The notes: a model not told the origin generated them from the letters alone. A stretch of 64,000 nt of DNA from Acinetobacter sp. ANC 4173 (GCF_004331255.1 NZ_SJOF01000003.1:248001-312000); one strand, 5' to 3'. Positions 34,889-44,613 are shown, counted from the stretch's first letter. A program made the numbers and translations.

Positions 34889-36082
34889 TCAACGTCCCGA
34901 AAATACGAGGCTTGGTTCCAGCTTCAGTACAGGACGCACGCTTAACGCAGCAGCCACTACGCTAACCAACACAACAGTCACGGCACCCAGTAAAGGCGTG
35001 AACCACATCATCCGAAACGGATATCCAGCCATGATTGCCAGCTGTCCGATAATGGCACAAAGCCCAAGCCCGAGACCCGTTCCAAGCAGCCCGCATAGAC
35101 CAGCCTGAGCGAACACCATCGTCAACAGGAGTCTTGGTGTGGCACCCATCGCACTGAGTACAGCATAATTACGTAGGTTTTCATTGGTGAACATGTAGAG
35201 CATAACGCCTGTTACGCCAAAGCCGACTGACATGGCCAAGGTCAGCATTGCTGCAATGTCACCCACATCTTCAGAATTCACCAGAAACCAATGAACGGTA
35301 TCTGATTTAAACGCTGCAGACGTACGCGCACGCAGACCCGTTGCCGACTCAATGCGAATCGCCAAGTCTTCGGGAACCACCTTCGGTGCAGCAGTGACCA
35401 GCACAAAAGTGAGCTGACGTCGTTCTGGTGGCAAAATTCGAGTCGCATTCGAAAAAGTCGTATAGAGCAGTGGACGCGGTGGGAATCGGGGAAGTCCTTG
35501 CGATTGACCGAGAATCCGCACGCTGTGATCATTGACGAGTAATTCATCCCCTGTTGTTAGTTCACGGGTGGGCGCATCGAGATCCAATTTGCTAGGTGGC
35601 AATTGATCTGAAATTTGAAATGAAGTCTCCAACTTACCAGTAGTTCCTCCCGCATCGACCACCACGGCATCAGGTACTCTGAGTAAGCTAGGCATCACAT
35701 TATCTTGGATAGGTGGCATGCCGATCAAGGTTGCGTCATCGACACCAATCACCTGAAAGGGCTGGTAACGTCCGTCTGGGAAACGGACATCTGCCGTAGC
35801 CAGCATGAGCGGTACCGCTGACTGCACCCCCGCTACACTGCGGACTCTTGCCAGTGCTTGTAGCGACATATTGGTTGTTTGCTCGGCTGAGTTTACTGCA
35901 GGATCCATCACCCATACATCTACGGTGCCGTTCTCGGTAATGGGTGCGTAACCGCGCGTCATAATTCCTGCGAAGTACGATGCAGCGAAGGTCACCAAGA
36001 ATGATGTAAAGGTAATCCCAAAGATTAAACCCACGTATTTGGCACGATCACCGAGCAGCATTTTTAGGGCTATACGTAACAT
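34889..36082 (-). CDS. ABC exporter permease, DevC/MacB-like (FtsX domain)
   Basis: This 397-residue permease has one N-terminal helix, a long periplasmic domain (about residues 40-265) and three C-terminal helices, the layout of FtsX/MacB-type mechanotransmission exporters. The closest look is DevC of DevBCA-type systems. An excellent AAGGAGGAG site precedes the ATG. It is the third gene of a leftward operon with an ATPase and an HlyD-family adaptor. Two 60-base lines I counted in this operon are 57-58% G+C, richer than the surroundings. Substrate unknown. Confidence 0.85.
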   Translation of the reverse strand: MLRIALKMLLGDRAKYVGLIFGITFTSFLVTFAASYFAGIMTRGYAPITENGTVDVWVMDPAVNSAEQTTNMSLQALARVRSVAGVQSAVPLMLATADVRFPDGRYQPFQVIGVDDATLIGMPPIQDNVMPSLLRVPDAVVVDAGGTTGKLETSFQISDQLPPSKLDLDAPTRELTTGDELLVNDHSVRILGQSQGLPRFPPRPLLYTTFSNATRILPPERRQLTFVLVTAAPKVVPEDLAIRIESATGLRARTSAAFKSDTVHWFLVNSEDVGDIAAMLTLAMSVGFGVTGVMLYMFTNENLRNYAVLSAMGATPRLLLTMVFAQAGLCGLLGTGLGLGLCAIIGQLAIMAGYPFRMMWFTPLLGAVTVVLVSVVAAALSVRPVLKLEPSLVFSGR

Positions 36083-36120
36083 TTTGCTCCTCCTTCAATG
36101 CATGCTGACTGACAGAATCA

Positions 36121-37074
36121 TCACGATATCTTCATGGAAGATGGCGTTGACGTGGATTGAGGATGCGTGCCGTTCGAAGATTTACTCGCTTTTGTCTCAA
36201 TGAACACATCAACTTGCTGCCCGACGTAGATCGGCAAAGCGGTGTGATCAAAACTATAAATCACCTGCAAGGCACGGGTATCGACCCGCTCGGCGCTATC
36301 ACCCGTCAGCGAGGTTTTGGGCAACACATACGGATCAACTCGTTCAAATTGCAGCGTGGTGTGTAGCGCTGGATTGCCACGCACAAATGCCACAGCACGT
36401 GCGCCTGGCTGAATCCGCCATGCATCATTTTCATCGATGTCAGCACGTACGAATAGCCGAGCATCGTTCCCGAGCAACATCGAAGAATCGCCGGGAGCAC
36501 CATCCTGCACGAATGCACCGATACGCATCTTGTTTTGTAATATCCGACCACGGACTAAGGCGCGTACAGTATGCCGTTCAATATCCATCTGAATTTGCTT
36601 GACCTGCGCTTGGGCTGATGCCAGTGCTGCTTCGGCAAGTTTGACTGCAAAGCGCCGATTGTTTAACTCCTCGACGCTAATCGCCCGTTTATCCGATAAG
36701 CTGTTCGCGAGTTCGAATTGGCTCTTGGCTTGTGCGAGATGTGCGGCAATTTCTGTGACTTTTGCCACCGCTGGTATAAGTTGTGCTTGCTGTTCGCGAT
36801 CGTCGATCTTGAACAACTTATCACCAACCTTTACTTGGCTGCCTTCGTTTACGTAGAGCTTGACCACAATACCGGATACGGGCGTACCGACCACAATATT
36901 TCCAGTGCTTGCCTCGACAATACCTGCTCCAGCAACGTAGCTCGCGAAAGGTGATTTTGGCGACAATACGGCTGGTTGGTATATAGCTGGTTGCCTGTTA
37001 CCAATCAGTACCATCGTGACGGCAAGGAGCAGACCAACCAGTGCGAGTATCGGGAGCAGATATTTACGCATCAT
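36121..37074 (-). CDS. HlyD-family membrane fusion protein, DevB-like
   Basis: This 317-residue adaptor has an N-terminal membrane anchor (about residues 5-23), a lipoyl/barrel-sandwich half (GIVVKLYVNEGSQVKVGDKLFKID, about 68-91), a helical hairpin around 110-165, and a C-terminal beta domain. It would link the inner membrane ABC permease to an outer membrane channel. The ATG overlaps the stop of the ATPase gene (ATGA). A Ser/Thr/Pro-rich tail ends the protein. Confidence 0.87.
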   Translation of the reverse strand: MMRKYLLPILALVGLLLAVTMVLIGNRQPAIYQPAVLSPKSPFASYVAGAGIVEASTGNIVVGTPVSGIVVKLYVNEGSQVKVGDKLFKIDDREQQAQLIPAVAKVTEIAAHLAQAKSQFELANSLSDKRAISVEELNNRRFAVKLAEAALASAQAQVKQIQMDIERHTVRALVRGRILQNKMRIGAFVQDGAPGDSSMLLGNDARLFVRADIDENDAWRIQPGARAVAFVRGNPALHTTLQFERVDPYVLPKTSLTGDSAERVDTRALQVIYSFDHTALPIYVGQQVDVFIETKASKSSNGTHPQSTSTPSSMKIS

Positions 37075-37790
37075 TGCACTTGTGCCTCCTTAGCGCCAAC
37101 AGTCACTTCGGCAATCTTCCCATCATCCATGTGCGCGATACGGTCGGCGAACTGATAAATCCGAGTGTCATGTGTTACGACCAGCAATGCACGGTCTGGC
37201 GCTTGTGCGACATTTCGCAGAATCTCCATCATGGCATGTCCAGTGGCATGATCCAGATTACTCGTCGGTTCGTCGCAAATAATGATTTTAGGATTATGTA
37301 CAAGCGCACGTGCGATTGCCACGCGCTGCTGTTGCCCACCACTGAGTTGGCTAGGGAGTGCATCTGCGCGTTCCGAAAGCCCAACCTGATCGAGAGCAGC
37401 CCGAGCACGTTGAAGGGCCAACTTGCGTTCTTCGCCGCTGATTAAGAGCGGTACGGCAACGTTTTCAGCGGCGGTCAATGTGGGGAGCAAGTTAAAGGCC
37501 TGAAAAACAAAACCAATGGTCGTTCCGCGAAAATGCGCTCGCTCGGCTGTATTCATGTTTTCTAGGTCTTTGCCAAGTACCGTACATTTGCCTGCATCGC
37601 GTTTCAAAATACCGCCGATAATTGAAATCAGGGTTGTTTTGCCGCAGCCTGAAGGACCCGCCAAGATGAGTAACTCACCTTGATAGACCTCAAGATTGAT
37701 ACCACGTAATGCGGTCACTTTTGCATCGCCGATACCATAGTCCTTCGTGACACCAGAACACTTGACGGCAATATCCTGACTCGGCTTCAT
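37071..37790 (-). CDS. ABC exporter ATPase, DevA/LolD-like
   Basis: From the ATG at 37790 this is a 239-residue ABC ATPase. Walker A (GPSGCGKTT) lies near residues 45-53, the Q-loop is in GFVFQAFNLLP, the signature LSGGQQQR is near 147-154, and Walker B with the catalytic glutamate is in IIICDEPTS near 166-174. The open frame extends to 37886, but an AGAGGGA site about ten bases before the inner ATG and the usual family length favour the shorter form. It is the first gene of the exporter operon. Confidence 0.88.
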   Translation of the reverse strand: MKPSQDIAVKCSGVTKDYGIGDAKVTALRGINLEVYQGELLILAGPSGCGKTTLISIIGGILKRDAGKCTVLGKDLENMNTAERAHFRGTTIGFVFQAFNLLPTLTAAENVAVPLLISGEERKLALQRARAALDQVGLSERADALPSQLSGGQQQRVAIARALVHNPKIIICDEPTSNLDHATGHAMMEILRNVAQAPDRALLVVTHDTRIYQFADRIAHMDDGKIAEVTVGAKEAQVQ

Positions 37791-38105
37791 TGGTTTTTGT
37801 CCCTCTGTCTTGTCACAGAAAGCAAGGTTTGATCCGACCAATCCTTGCGTTGCCCAGACCAACAACTTCGTTGAAATGCTTAGCATCGCGTGTGCGGAAA
37901 ACGGCGTACTCGGCCAACTACGCCCTCACGGCTTTCATATCGATGTCCGCTGCGTTATAGGTCAGTATCATGGCGGATCAAGCTATTCATTTTTGATTAA
38001 ATTTTATTCTAATAGATAACATATACTATGGAATCCCCACAGATCAATCGAATTTTTAGCGGCCTAAAATTGAATTGCCAGACGGGACTTCTACGATAAA
38101 ATCAA

Positions 38106-38235
38106 TCATGCGCTGTCTCTGACAAGGTTGGCATTCATACCATGCTGTAATGCTAGCGAAGTGATGGCGGTATGAGGATTCTGGTAGGCCGGAATGATTA
38201 AGATCTTGAGCAAAAGTCTGTGTATCTTTGCTCTA
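38106..38235 (-). pseudogene. IS66-type transposase accessory (OrfA) remnant
   Basis: On the minus strand one frame reads TSLALQHGMNANLVR and then stops. This is the helix-turn-helix signature seen near the start of IS66-family OrfA proteins, which typically have VALxHGxNANL(V/L). The expected KW continuation is replaced by a stop, and no full-length orf or intact IS ends are visible, so this is a decayed fragment. The match rests on about 15 residues. Confidence 0.4.
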
Positions 38236-38433
38236 TTCAAAGCCGCATTTTCTAAAGTTGTTATCTCAAAATTATGATCAAATTATTTATGAAATAAATT
38301 CAAATTTATATACAAGTCAACTGAACTTAAATGTCGTTCAATTTCACAACAACTCTCAAAATTTAATATAGGCCTATCACAACAAAATCAATGATATCTG
38401 CACTTTGAACTTAATATTTTCTATAGATAAAAA

Positions 38434-38470
38434 AATAGCTTCTCTGTTTTACAAAACAAAAGAAGCCATT
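38434..38470 (-). terminator. Terminator after ssb
   Basis: An imperfect long stem (aatagcttctctgtttt with its partner ending in agaagccatt) has A and T runs outside it. It lies about 80 bases past the ssb stop. Confidence 0.6.
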
Positions 38471-38552
38471 TTTTTAGTTAAGTAATTGAGTTTAAATAAA
38501 TTTAAAACAGATAAATCTCAAAAAAACCTAACAAATTACTTAAATTTATGAT

Positions 38553-39134
38553 CTAAAACGGTAAATCATCATCCAAATCTGCTGGTGTTGGCGCAGAAGG
38601 TGCTGCTTTAGGTGCGTTGCTATACCCCCCTTGGGTATTGCCACCTGCTGGATTGTTATTAAAGCCGCCAGTGTTGCCATAACCTTGGTTGTTATTGTTG
38701 TTATAACCTGTGTTATTGCCATAACCACTGTTTTGGTTATTATTGAAACGTGGTTGGTTAAACCCTGCGTTATCACTCGGTACACCTTCACCTTGCTGAC
38801 GGTTTGAATCGAGCATTTGCATTTGTTCACCACGAATCTCTGTGGTGTAACGCTCTTGGCCATTTTGGTCTGTCCATTGACGCGTACGCAATGAACCTTC
38901 AATATAAACCTTCGAACCTTTACGTAAATATTGCTGAGCAATTTCACCTAAACGATTGTGCAACACAATTCGGTGCCATTCAGTTTGTTCTTTACGTTCA
39001 CCTGTGCTTTTGTCAGTCCAAGAATCGCTGGTTGCGATTGAAAACTGAGTCAGCGAACCCCCATTCGGAAAAGTTTTCGTCTCTGGATCTCGGCCTAATG
39101 TGCCCACTAAAATAACTTTATTTACACCGCGCAT
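38553..39134 (-). CDS. ssb: Single-stranded DNA-binding protein
   Basis: This 193-residue protein has an N-terminal OB fold ([17 protein letters not shown], residues 2-18, and [14 protein letters not shown] near 73-86), a flexible Gly/Asn/Gln-rich linker (about 120-175) and the conserved acidic tip DDDLPF that recruits repair and replication proteins. It coats single-stranded DNA. In Acinetobacter the gene typically lies next to the MFS gene found here. Confidence 0.96.
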   Translation of the reverse strand: MRGVNKVILVGTLGRDPETKTFPNGGSLTQFSIATSDSWTDKSTGERKEQTEWHRIVLHNRLGEIAQQYLRKGSKVYIEGSLRTRQWTDQNGQERYTTEIRGEQMQMLDSNRQQGEGVPSDNAGFNQPRFNNNQNSGYGNNTGYNNNNNQGYGNTGGFNNNPAGGNTQGGYSNAPKAAPSAPTPADLDDDLPF

Positions 39135-39185
39135 CTGATGTTTACTTCCTATCTATTTCTATTATTTACTTTATAAGAGTTATGC

Positions 39186-40550
39186 TTAAATGGCTACCTC
39201 TTTCCCCAACAAGTGCGTTAAATGTTGTCGCGCAGCTTCATCAATCCGCTGCTTGTCCACTTTCACATACGCCACTTGCTGGTCTGACATCACCACGACT
39301 TCTTCAATACCACGAATCGCTAAAAGTTGAGAAGTCCACTCATCTGTTTGTTTATTCTCGGGTAAGCGCAACACCAACGATGAAAGATAACGTGGTTGAG
39401 CCAATCCAAAACTGATGAGTAGCCAAATTATAGCAATTGCCGTGAGGATACTCCAACCCAATGCGGTGTTATTCAGCATCAATAATTGACCGCCCAACGT
39501 ACCGCCAAAAAATGCCCCTAAAAACTGACTGCTGGCATTTACGCCCATCGCGGTGGCTTTGGACTGAATCGGTGCAGCTTTAGACAGCCACGATGGCAAT
39601 AATGCTTCCATGACGTTAAAGGCAATGAAAAATAAACCCAACCCTATCAATAAGATATATTTGGACTCATAACCAAAAATGAGGGTAATTAAACCTAAAA
39701 TGATGCCTGCAATTGCAGTGAGGAAAATACTGCGCATTTTGCGATATTTTTCCGCCACAATAATACTAGGAAAAGCAAAAAACAGGCTAATGACCAGTAA
39801 GGGCAAATAAATTAAACCATGCTTGGCTAATGGAATTTTTGCAAATTCAATTAATTGAGATGGCACATAGATAAACATTGCGGTAAGCAATAAATGCAGG
39901 GTAAACACGGACACATGCAGGCGATTCAGATCTGACATTTTCAGCACTTGCTTTAACTGTGCCACATAACCTTGCTGGAAATTTTTATGATGTCGGGTCA
40001 CTTTCGGTACCAGCAACAGCATGGCAATGGCCGCCAAACCCATAATGGTTGTGACCCAGAACAAGCCCGAAATGCCCACCAGACTGGTCAGCCATGGTCC
40101 CAAACTAAATGCCACCACAAACGACAAACCAATACTCATTCCCATGGCCGCCATGGCTTTGGTACGCTGTTCTTCACGAGTGACATCGGCCAGTAAGGCC
40201 ATGACCACCGCAGAAACCGCACCCGCGCCCGCAATGGCACGACCAATAATCACGCCATAAATGCTGTCCGACATCGCTGCGACTGCACCACCAATTGCAA
40301 ACAACAACAAGCCCAGCACCACCAAAGGTTTACGGCTAAAACGATCAGCAATCAAGCTAAAAGGAATTTGTAAAATTGCTTGGCTTAATCCATAGACGCC
40401 TACCGCTAAACCAATCAACGCAGGTGTCGCATGTTGATACGACTGACCAGCCACGGAAAAGACTGGGATAATCATGAACAAACCCAACATGCGCAATGCA
40501 AAAATACTGCTTAAAGCAAAGGTCGAGCGGCGTTCTAAGGAATTCATCAT
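39186..40550 (-). CDS. MFS transporter with C-terminal YAM-like domain (YajR-like)
   Basis: This 454-residue protein has 12 hydrophobic segments with the motif A region in LIADRFSRKPLVVLG (about residues 62-76). It ends in a soluble domain of about 60 residues (RGIEEVVVMSDQQVAYVKVD) that resembles the YAM domain of E. coli YajR. It lies 51 bases upstream of ssb in the same direction. It is probably a drug/proton antiporter; the substrate is unknown. Confidence 0.85.
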   Translation of the reverse strand: MMNSLERRSTFALSSIFALRMLGLFMIIPVFSVAGQSYQHATPALIGLAVGVYGLSQAILQIPFSLIADRFSRKPLVVLGLLLFAIGGAVAAMSDSIYGVIIGRAIAGAGAVSAVVMALLADVTREEQRTKAMAAMGMSIGLSFVVAFSLGPWLTSLVGISGLFWVTTIMGLAAIAMLLLVPKVTRHHKNFQQGYVAQLKQVLKMSDLNRLHVSVFTLHLLLTAMFIYVPSQLIEFAKIPLAKHGLIYLPLLVISLFFAFPSIIVAEKYRKMRSIFLTAIAGIILGLITLIFGYESKYILLIGLGLFFIAFNVMEALLPSWLSKAAPIQSKATAMGVNASSQFLGAFFGGTLGGQLLMLNNTALGWSILTAIAIIWLLISFGLAQPRYLSSLVLRLPENKQTDEWTSQLLAIRGIEEVVVMSDQQVAYVKVDKQRIDEAARQHLTHLLGKEVAI

Positions 40551-40640
40551 ATCAATAGACTTAAATGCATTGAATTTGGAGGTTATGCTACAGCATTCAG
40601 ATACGAATGCGTGGCGGTTCTGGAATTATCTCAAGAAAAA

Positions 40641-40662
40641 AGGGCGCAATTCAATGCACCCT
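40641..40662 (-). terminator. Terminator after the DUF475 gene
   Basis: The minus strand reads agggtgca, a five-base loop region, and tgcgccct (one G-T pair), followed by six T. It lies 45 bases past the stop. Confidence 0.7.
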
Positions 40663-40706
40663 GAATTCTACTGTGTAGACATTTCGTTCACATGAAGGAC
40701 TGAGCC

Positions 40707-41786
40707 TTATTGCTCTTGACGCTTGCTATATTGAATGGAGGCAATCACGGCCCAAACAATAAAGGCGACACCAATTAAACCCGTGACCACTTCTGGAATA
40801 TGTACGCCTGTACCACTGGCCAACATAATGAATGCCAAGGCACCAATCGCATAATGTGCACCATGTTCAAGGAAAATGTAGGCATCGAGTGTGCCTTTTT
40901 CGACCAGATAAATGGTCATTGAACGCACGAACATGGCACCAATTGCCAGACCCAGCATAATGATGACCACATCCGAAGTAATGGCAAATGCACCAATCAC
41001 GCCATCAAAACTGAATGAGGCATCCAGTACTTCCAGATAAATAAAGCCACCTAAACCAGCTTTAATCACGCCTGTAGATGCACCACTGGCATCATGTGCC
41101 ACAGCATTACCATCTTCATCAATTTCAGGTTCACCACCCAACAAATGACTGAGCACTTGCACACCGATATACACCACGATGCCCCAAATACCTGCCATCG
41201 TCACCAACAAACGTTCAGCATCTGCAACATTGGCTGCCATGATCAATAACGCAATCAGTGAAATAAAGACGGACATTGCAGGAACGTTGGCTAAATTGGC
41301 TAAACGGCGCTCTAACCATCTGAACCAATGGGTGTCTTTACCTTCATCGAAGAAGAAATTCAAGAACACCAGCAATAAGAACGCACCACCAAAGGCGGCA
41401 ATTTCAGCATGATGGGCCATCAATTTTTCTGAATATTGCTGTGGCTCATTCAATGCCATGTTCACCACTTCCAGCATACCCATATCGGCAGTTACTGCCA
41501 CAATCACAATAGGGAACACCAGACGCATACCAAATACAGCAATCACAATACCGAGAGTTAAGAAGATCATTTTCCAAAAATGATCCCATCCGCGAAGTAC
41601 TGAAGCATTCACGACCGCATTATCAAACGACAAAGAAACTTCCATCACAGCCAAAATGGCGGTAATGGTCAACGCAGTAAACATGGTCTTCAAGCCTGCT
41701 TCAGGACCATGCGTAAAGCCCCAATAAGCAGAAATTGCAAGACACACAATCGTAAATAAGATAGAGAAACCAAAATGTTTCATCAT
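40707..41786 (-). CDS. DUF475 / TerC-like integral membrane protein
   Basis: This 359-residue membrane protein has about nine hydrophobic segments and two symmetrical acidic motifs, EVSLSFDNAVVNA near residues 49-61 and EVLDASFSFDGVIGA near 250-264. These identify the DUF475 branch of the TerC superfamily. TerC relatives have been linked to tellurite resistance and to manganese or calcium export. No metal-sensing riboswitch is seen upstream. The role here is unproven. Confidence 0.85.
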   Translation of the reverse strand: MMKHFGFSILFTIVCLAISAYWGFTHGPEAGLKTMFTALTITAILAVMEVSLSFDNAVVNASVLRGWDHFWKMIFLTLGIVIAVFGMRLVFPIVIVAVTADMGMLEVVNMALNEPQQYSEKLMAHHAEIAAFGGAFLLLVFLNFFFDEGKDTHWFRWLERRLANLANVPAMSVFISLIALLIMAANVADAERLLVTMAGIWGIVVYIGVQVLSHLLGGEPEIDEDGNAVAHDASGASTGVIKAGLGGFIYLEVLDASFSFDGVIGAFAITSDVVIIMLGLAIGAMFVRSMTIYLVEKGTLDAYIFLEHGAHYAIGALAFIMLASGTGVHIPEVVTGLIGVAFIVWAVIASIQYSKRQEQ

Positions 41787-41996
41787 AACGAAGTGACCTT
41801 TGGATAATAAAAGTGCTATAGCATGACTACAGCATAAAAATTCATGCGCGATATTATGACGCTTTTACACGCCAAACCAAAATTGTTCTGCGATTTTTTC
41901 TGCCACGAGCCAAGCACTGCAAAAATGGGTCGTCTATTGAGCAGGCTTGCGTTAGTCTAGTCGCCATAATTTGTAAAGCCAGACAAGGAAACCCGC

Positions 41997-42671
41997 ATGC
42001 TTTTTTCTGAACAATTGTGGCAGCGTAATCTCGACCTCTACCAAGAAACTTTAGCGCTCCCCTTCAATCAAGAGCTTGCGCGAGGCACACTCAGCCGTGA
42101 AGCCTTTTCTCATTATGTCATTCAAGATGCACATTATTTATTGGCTTATGGCCGTGCATTAGCGGTATGTGCGGCAAAAGCCTATGAAGCCGATGATGTA
42201 ATGCAGTTTTCGGACGCCGCCAAAATTGCGATTGTGGTTGAACGTAGTCTGCATGCCAGCTTTATGCAAGAATTCGATGTCTCTAAACAACAGTTTGAAA
42301 CCACGCCGCTGACCTTGGCTTGCCATCATTACACGTCATTTTTAAGCGCGACTGCATGGGCGGAAAGTTATCCTGTGGTGCTGGCGGCCTTGTTACCTTG
42401 CTTCTGGATTTATGCCGAAGTCGGTCAAGACATTGTGCAGCAATCTGTACCGAATAATCCGTACCAAGCTTGGATCGATACCTATGCAGGTGAAGAATTC
42501 CATACCGCCGTGCGCAATGTCATCGCCACCGTAAATAAAGTCGCTGCACGTTGCGATGCTGACACTTTAGAAAAAATGCATGCGGCATATCGTATGGGAG
42601 CAACACTGGAATGGTTATTCTGGGATAGTGCTTATCATCAAAAACAATGGTTGGGTTTAGACCACCTATAA
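41997..42671 (+). CDS. tenA: TenA-family thiaminase II / aminopyrimidine aminohydrolase
   Basis: This 224-residue helical protein has TenA hallmarks: SHYVIQDAHYL near residues 38-48, the nucleophile cysteine in LLPCFWIYAEVG near 137-148, and the catalytic glutamate in TLEWLFWDSA near 203-212. It salvages thiamin pyrimidine by hydrolysing degraded thiamin. I looked for a TPP riboswitch in the 200 bases upstream and saw none. A MerR gene follows closely in the same direction. Confidence 0.9.
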   Translation: MLFSEQLWQRNLDLYQETLALPFNQELARGTLSREAFSHYVIQDAHYLLAYGRALAVCAAKAYEADDVMQFSDAAKIAIVVERSLHASFMQEFDVSKQQFETTPLTLACHHYTSFLSATAWAESYPVVLAALLPCFWIYAEVGQDIVQQSVPNNPYQAWIDTYAGEEFHTAVRNVIATVNKVAARCDADTLEKMHAAYRMGATLEWLFWDSAYHQKQWLGLDHL

Positions 42672-42739
42672 TTGAACCATATACTGAACTGATCATGAGT
42701 CATTGGCTCATGATCATCTTTAAAATGATTGAGAAAAAT

Positions 42740-43111
42740 ATGTATATTGGAGAATTGGCGGCTTTAACTGGCACCACCCCGAAAGCTATTCGGCATTATG
42801 AAAAACTCGGTTTATTGCCCGTTGCAAAGAGAAAAGGAAATTATCGTATTTATGCAGCGATTGATGTCCAATCGGTTAAGATGATTCGTCTTGCCCAAGC
42901 GGTTGGATTTAGTCTTGCCGAACTTTATGACCTTTCTGTTTTAAAATATCAACAGAACCGATTTCCTGTAGACGTCGCGAAAGCTTTAATCGCCAACAAG
43001 CATCAGCAACTTTTAGAACACCAACAAGCCTTAAACCAGTTACAAGAAAACTTAAAGCAACTGGAAGATGAAATTACCCAAACCTATCTGACCGACAACA
43101 GCGCTGTATAG
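42740..43111 (+). CDS. MerR-type transcriptional regulator
   Basis: This 123-residue protein starts in the family manner (MYIGELAALTGTTPKAIRHYEKLGLL) with the winged helix in residues 1-70, and ends in a coiled-coil dimerisation helix (about 80-118). No cysteine-rich metal site is present, so it probably senses an organic compound. I chose the ATG at 42740; an ATG five codons earlier is also possible. A MerR-style promoter lies between this gene and the SDR gene downstream. Confidence 0.85.
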   Translation: MYIGELAALTGTTPKAIRHYEKLGLLPVAKRKGNYRIYAAIDVQSVKMIRLAQAVGFSLAELYDLSVLKYQQNRFPVDVAKALIANKHQQLLEHQQALNQLQENLKQLEDEITQTYLTDNSAV

Positions 43112-43143
43112 CAGCGTCAATCAAAAAATCTGCAAATTAAAGC

Positions 43144-43174
43144 TTGACTCTGTCCTTAGGGGAAAGGTTTATGG
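43144..43174 (+). promoter_or_regulatory. MerR-type promoter/operator before the SDR gene
   Basis: TTGACT (43144-43149) and TTATGG (43169-43174) are 19 bases apart, longer than the usual 17. The spacer holds a short dyad (cctt agggga aagg, 43154-43167). This is the layout of promoters activated by MerR proteins through DNA distortion. The MerR gene ends 32 bases upstream. Confidence 0.55.
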
Positions 43175-43204
43175 TCATAACTCCTTTTATTACGGCTTTA
43201 TAAA

Positions 43205-44011
43205 ATGAGTTCTCATCTTTCTACATTTAAAAATTCAACAGCATTCATTACAGGCGCATCTTCAGGAATCGGCAAAGCTTATGCGCAAAAGCTTGCCTCT
43301 CTAGGTATCCACTTAATTTTGACCGCACGCTCTGAGCAAAAACTGAATGCGTTAGCCAATGAACTTCAAAAAAAATATAACATTCAGGTGGAAATCATTG
43401 GTTTAGATTTGGCTCAACCCCATGCAGCGCAAAAGCTGTTTGATGAGGTGCAAGCACGAAAATTGTCGGTCGATATTTTAATTAACAACGCTGGATTTGG
43501 AAAATGGAGTCAATTTCTAGATCAATCTGCCGCGACCTACAACGAAATGATGCTGCTCAACATGAATAGTGTCACGTCCTTATGCTATTTATTTTTGCCA
43601 CAAATGCTGGCGAGCAAAAAAGGCATCATGATCAATATCGCATCGACAGCGGCTTTCCAGCCCTTGCCTTATATTGCGGTCTATGGAGCCAGCAAATCTT
43701 ACGTGCTTCACTTTACTGAAGCACTCGCAGGAGAATATGCGTCTTCAGGGATTCAATTCTTGGCAGTTTGTCCGGGCAATACCGAAACCAATTTTACACA
43801 GGTGGCCAATGCCGATACTCGCGGCATGAAAAGCTCTTCAGTCGATGACGTCGTTTCAGCCACCTTAGTGGCCTTGGATCAAAACAAAACCTCAATTATT
43901 GTCGGGTGTAGTAACTATCTCACCGCTCAATTGCCGCGTATTTTGTCTCGCAAGAAAATGCTTCATATGGCTGAACGTATTCTCAGAGACCGCGTTCTGA
44001 AAGCATCATAA
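43205..44011 (+). CDS. Short-chain dehydrogenase/reductase
   Basis: This 268-residue protein has the SDR cofactor motif TGASSGIGKAYA (residues 16-27), NNAGFGK near 92-98, and the catalytic Ser-Tyr-Lys set with S147, Y160 and K164 (YGASK). It resembles YqjQ/DltE-like oxidoreductases. It is probably induced by the upstream MerR protein. Its substrate is unknown. Confidence 0.87.
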   Translation: MSSHLSTFKNSTAFITGASSGIGKAYAQKLASLGIHLILTARSEQKLNALANELQKKYNIQVEIIGLDLAQPHAAQKLFDEVQARKLSVDILINNAGFGKWSQFLDQSAATYNEMMLLNMNSVTSLCYLFLPQMLASKKGIMINIASTAAFQPLPYIAVYGASKSYVLHFTEALAGEYASSGIQFLAVCPGNTETNFTQVANADTRGMKSSSVDDVVSATLVALDQNKTSIIVGCSNYLTAQLPRILSRKKMLHMAERILRDRVLKAS

Positions 44012-44024
44012 GTACATCCTGCTT

Positions 44025-44056
44025 GAAAAGATTAAGACACTTGGCTTAATCTTTTC
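44025..44056. terminator. Strong bidirectional terminator between SDR and glpM-like genes
   Basis: A perfect 12-base stem (gaaaagattaag / cttaatcttttc) with an eight-base loop overlaps the last two bases of the convergent glpM-like gene. Confidence 0.8.
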
Positions 44057-44396
44057 AGTGCTGAAATATTTGCCACGCATAAATTAAACCTGCCGCAGCC
44101 ACGACCCAACTGAGTGTCGCTATGCCCAAACATGACCACATCGACATGCGCGTCGCCAACACATAAACGGCAGCTAAATAAATGGCATAAGGAATCAGAG
44201 ACCATAAGCCAAATAATGCGGTTTTTTGTAAGGCTTCCGCCCCTTTTTGCTGATACACAATTACATGTGCAATCAGGGCAAAAGTGGGAAACAGCGGAAC
44301 CAAACCCGCAATATAAAAAGCCTTACTTTTGGATAAAATTGAAATCAGCAGCACGACTGCTGCACCCAACATACATTTTAAAAATAATGCCCACAT
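44055..44396 (-). CDS. GlpM-family membrane protein
   Basis: This 113-residue protein has four hydrophobic segments. The LLISILSKSKAFYIAGLVPLFPTFALIAH region (residues about 16-44) resembles GlpM, a small membrane protein first tied to alginate production in Pseudomonas. The role in Acinetobacter is not known. Its 3' end overlaps a bidirectional terminator shared with the SDR gene. Confidence 0.8.
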   Translation of the reverse strand: MWALFLKCMLGAAVVLLISILSKSKAFYIAGLVPLFPTFALIAHVIVYQQKGAEALQKTALFGLWSLIPYAIYLAAVYVLATRMSMWSCLGIATLSWVVAAAGLIYAWQIFQH

Positions 44397-44613
44397 ACTT
44401 CGGTTCTATCCAATACGTTCACGATCTAGCCCACTCCCGTATTCTGCGCTTTAAAAGGCAGCTTTGCATGTGAATTTAGTGGAAATATCTAGGATAAAAT
44501 ATCGAATCTGCGCCAGTTTTGCTCATCAAGCTACGTTCGGCTAAACATGGTGACATTCTGTGCAAAGGTATGCACCATCTCAAAAATCTCTAGACATTTC
44601 CAAGCAATTAAAT

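Larger units (their letters stand above)
37791..38552. other. Intergenic region with IS debris
   Basis: The 762 bases between the exporter and ssb hold no intact gene. A G+C-rich part next to the exporter (37880-37960) ends abruptly in AT-rich DNA near 37985. A decayed transposase fragment follows (listed separately), then the ssb terminator. The abrupt base-composition change supports an insertion boundary near 37985. Confidence 0.5.

Noticed and set aside
41787..41996. Possible TPP riboswitch before tenA
   Set aside because: No CUGAGA-type conserved core or paired P2/P4 arrangement could be found.
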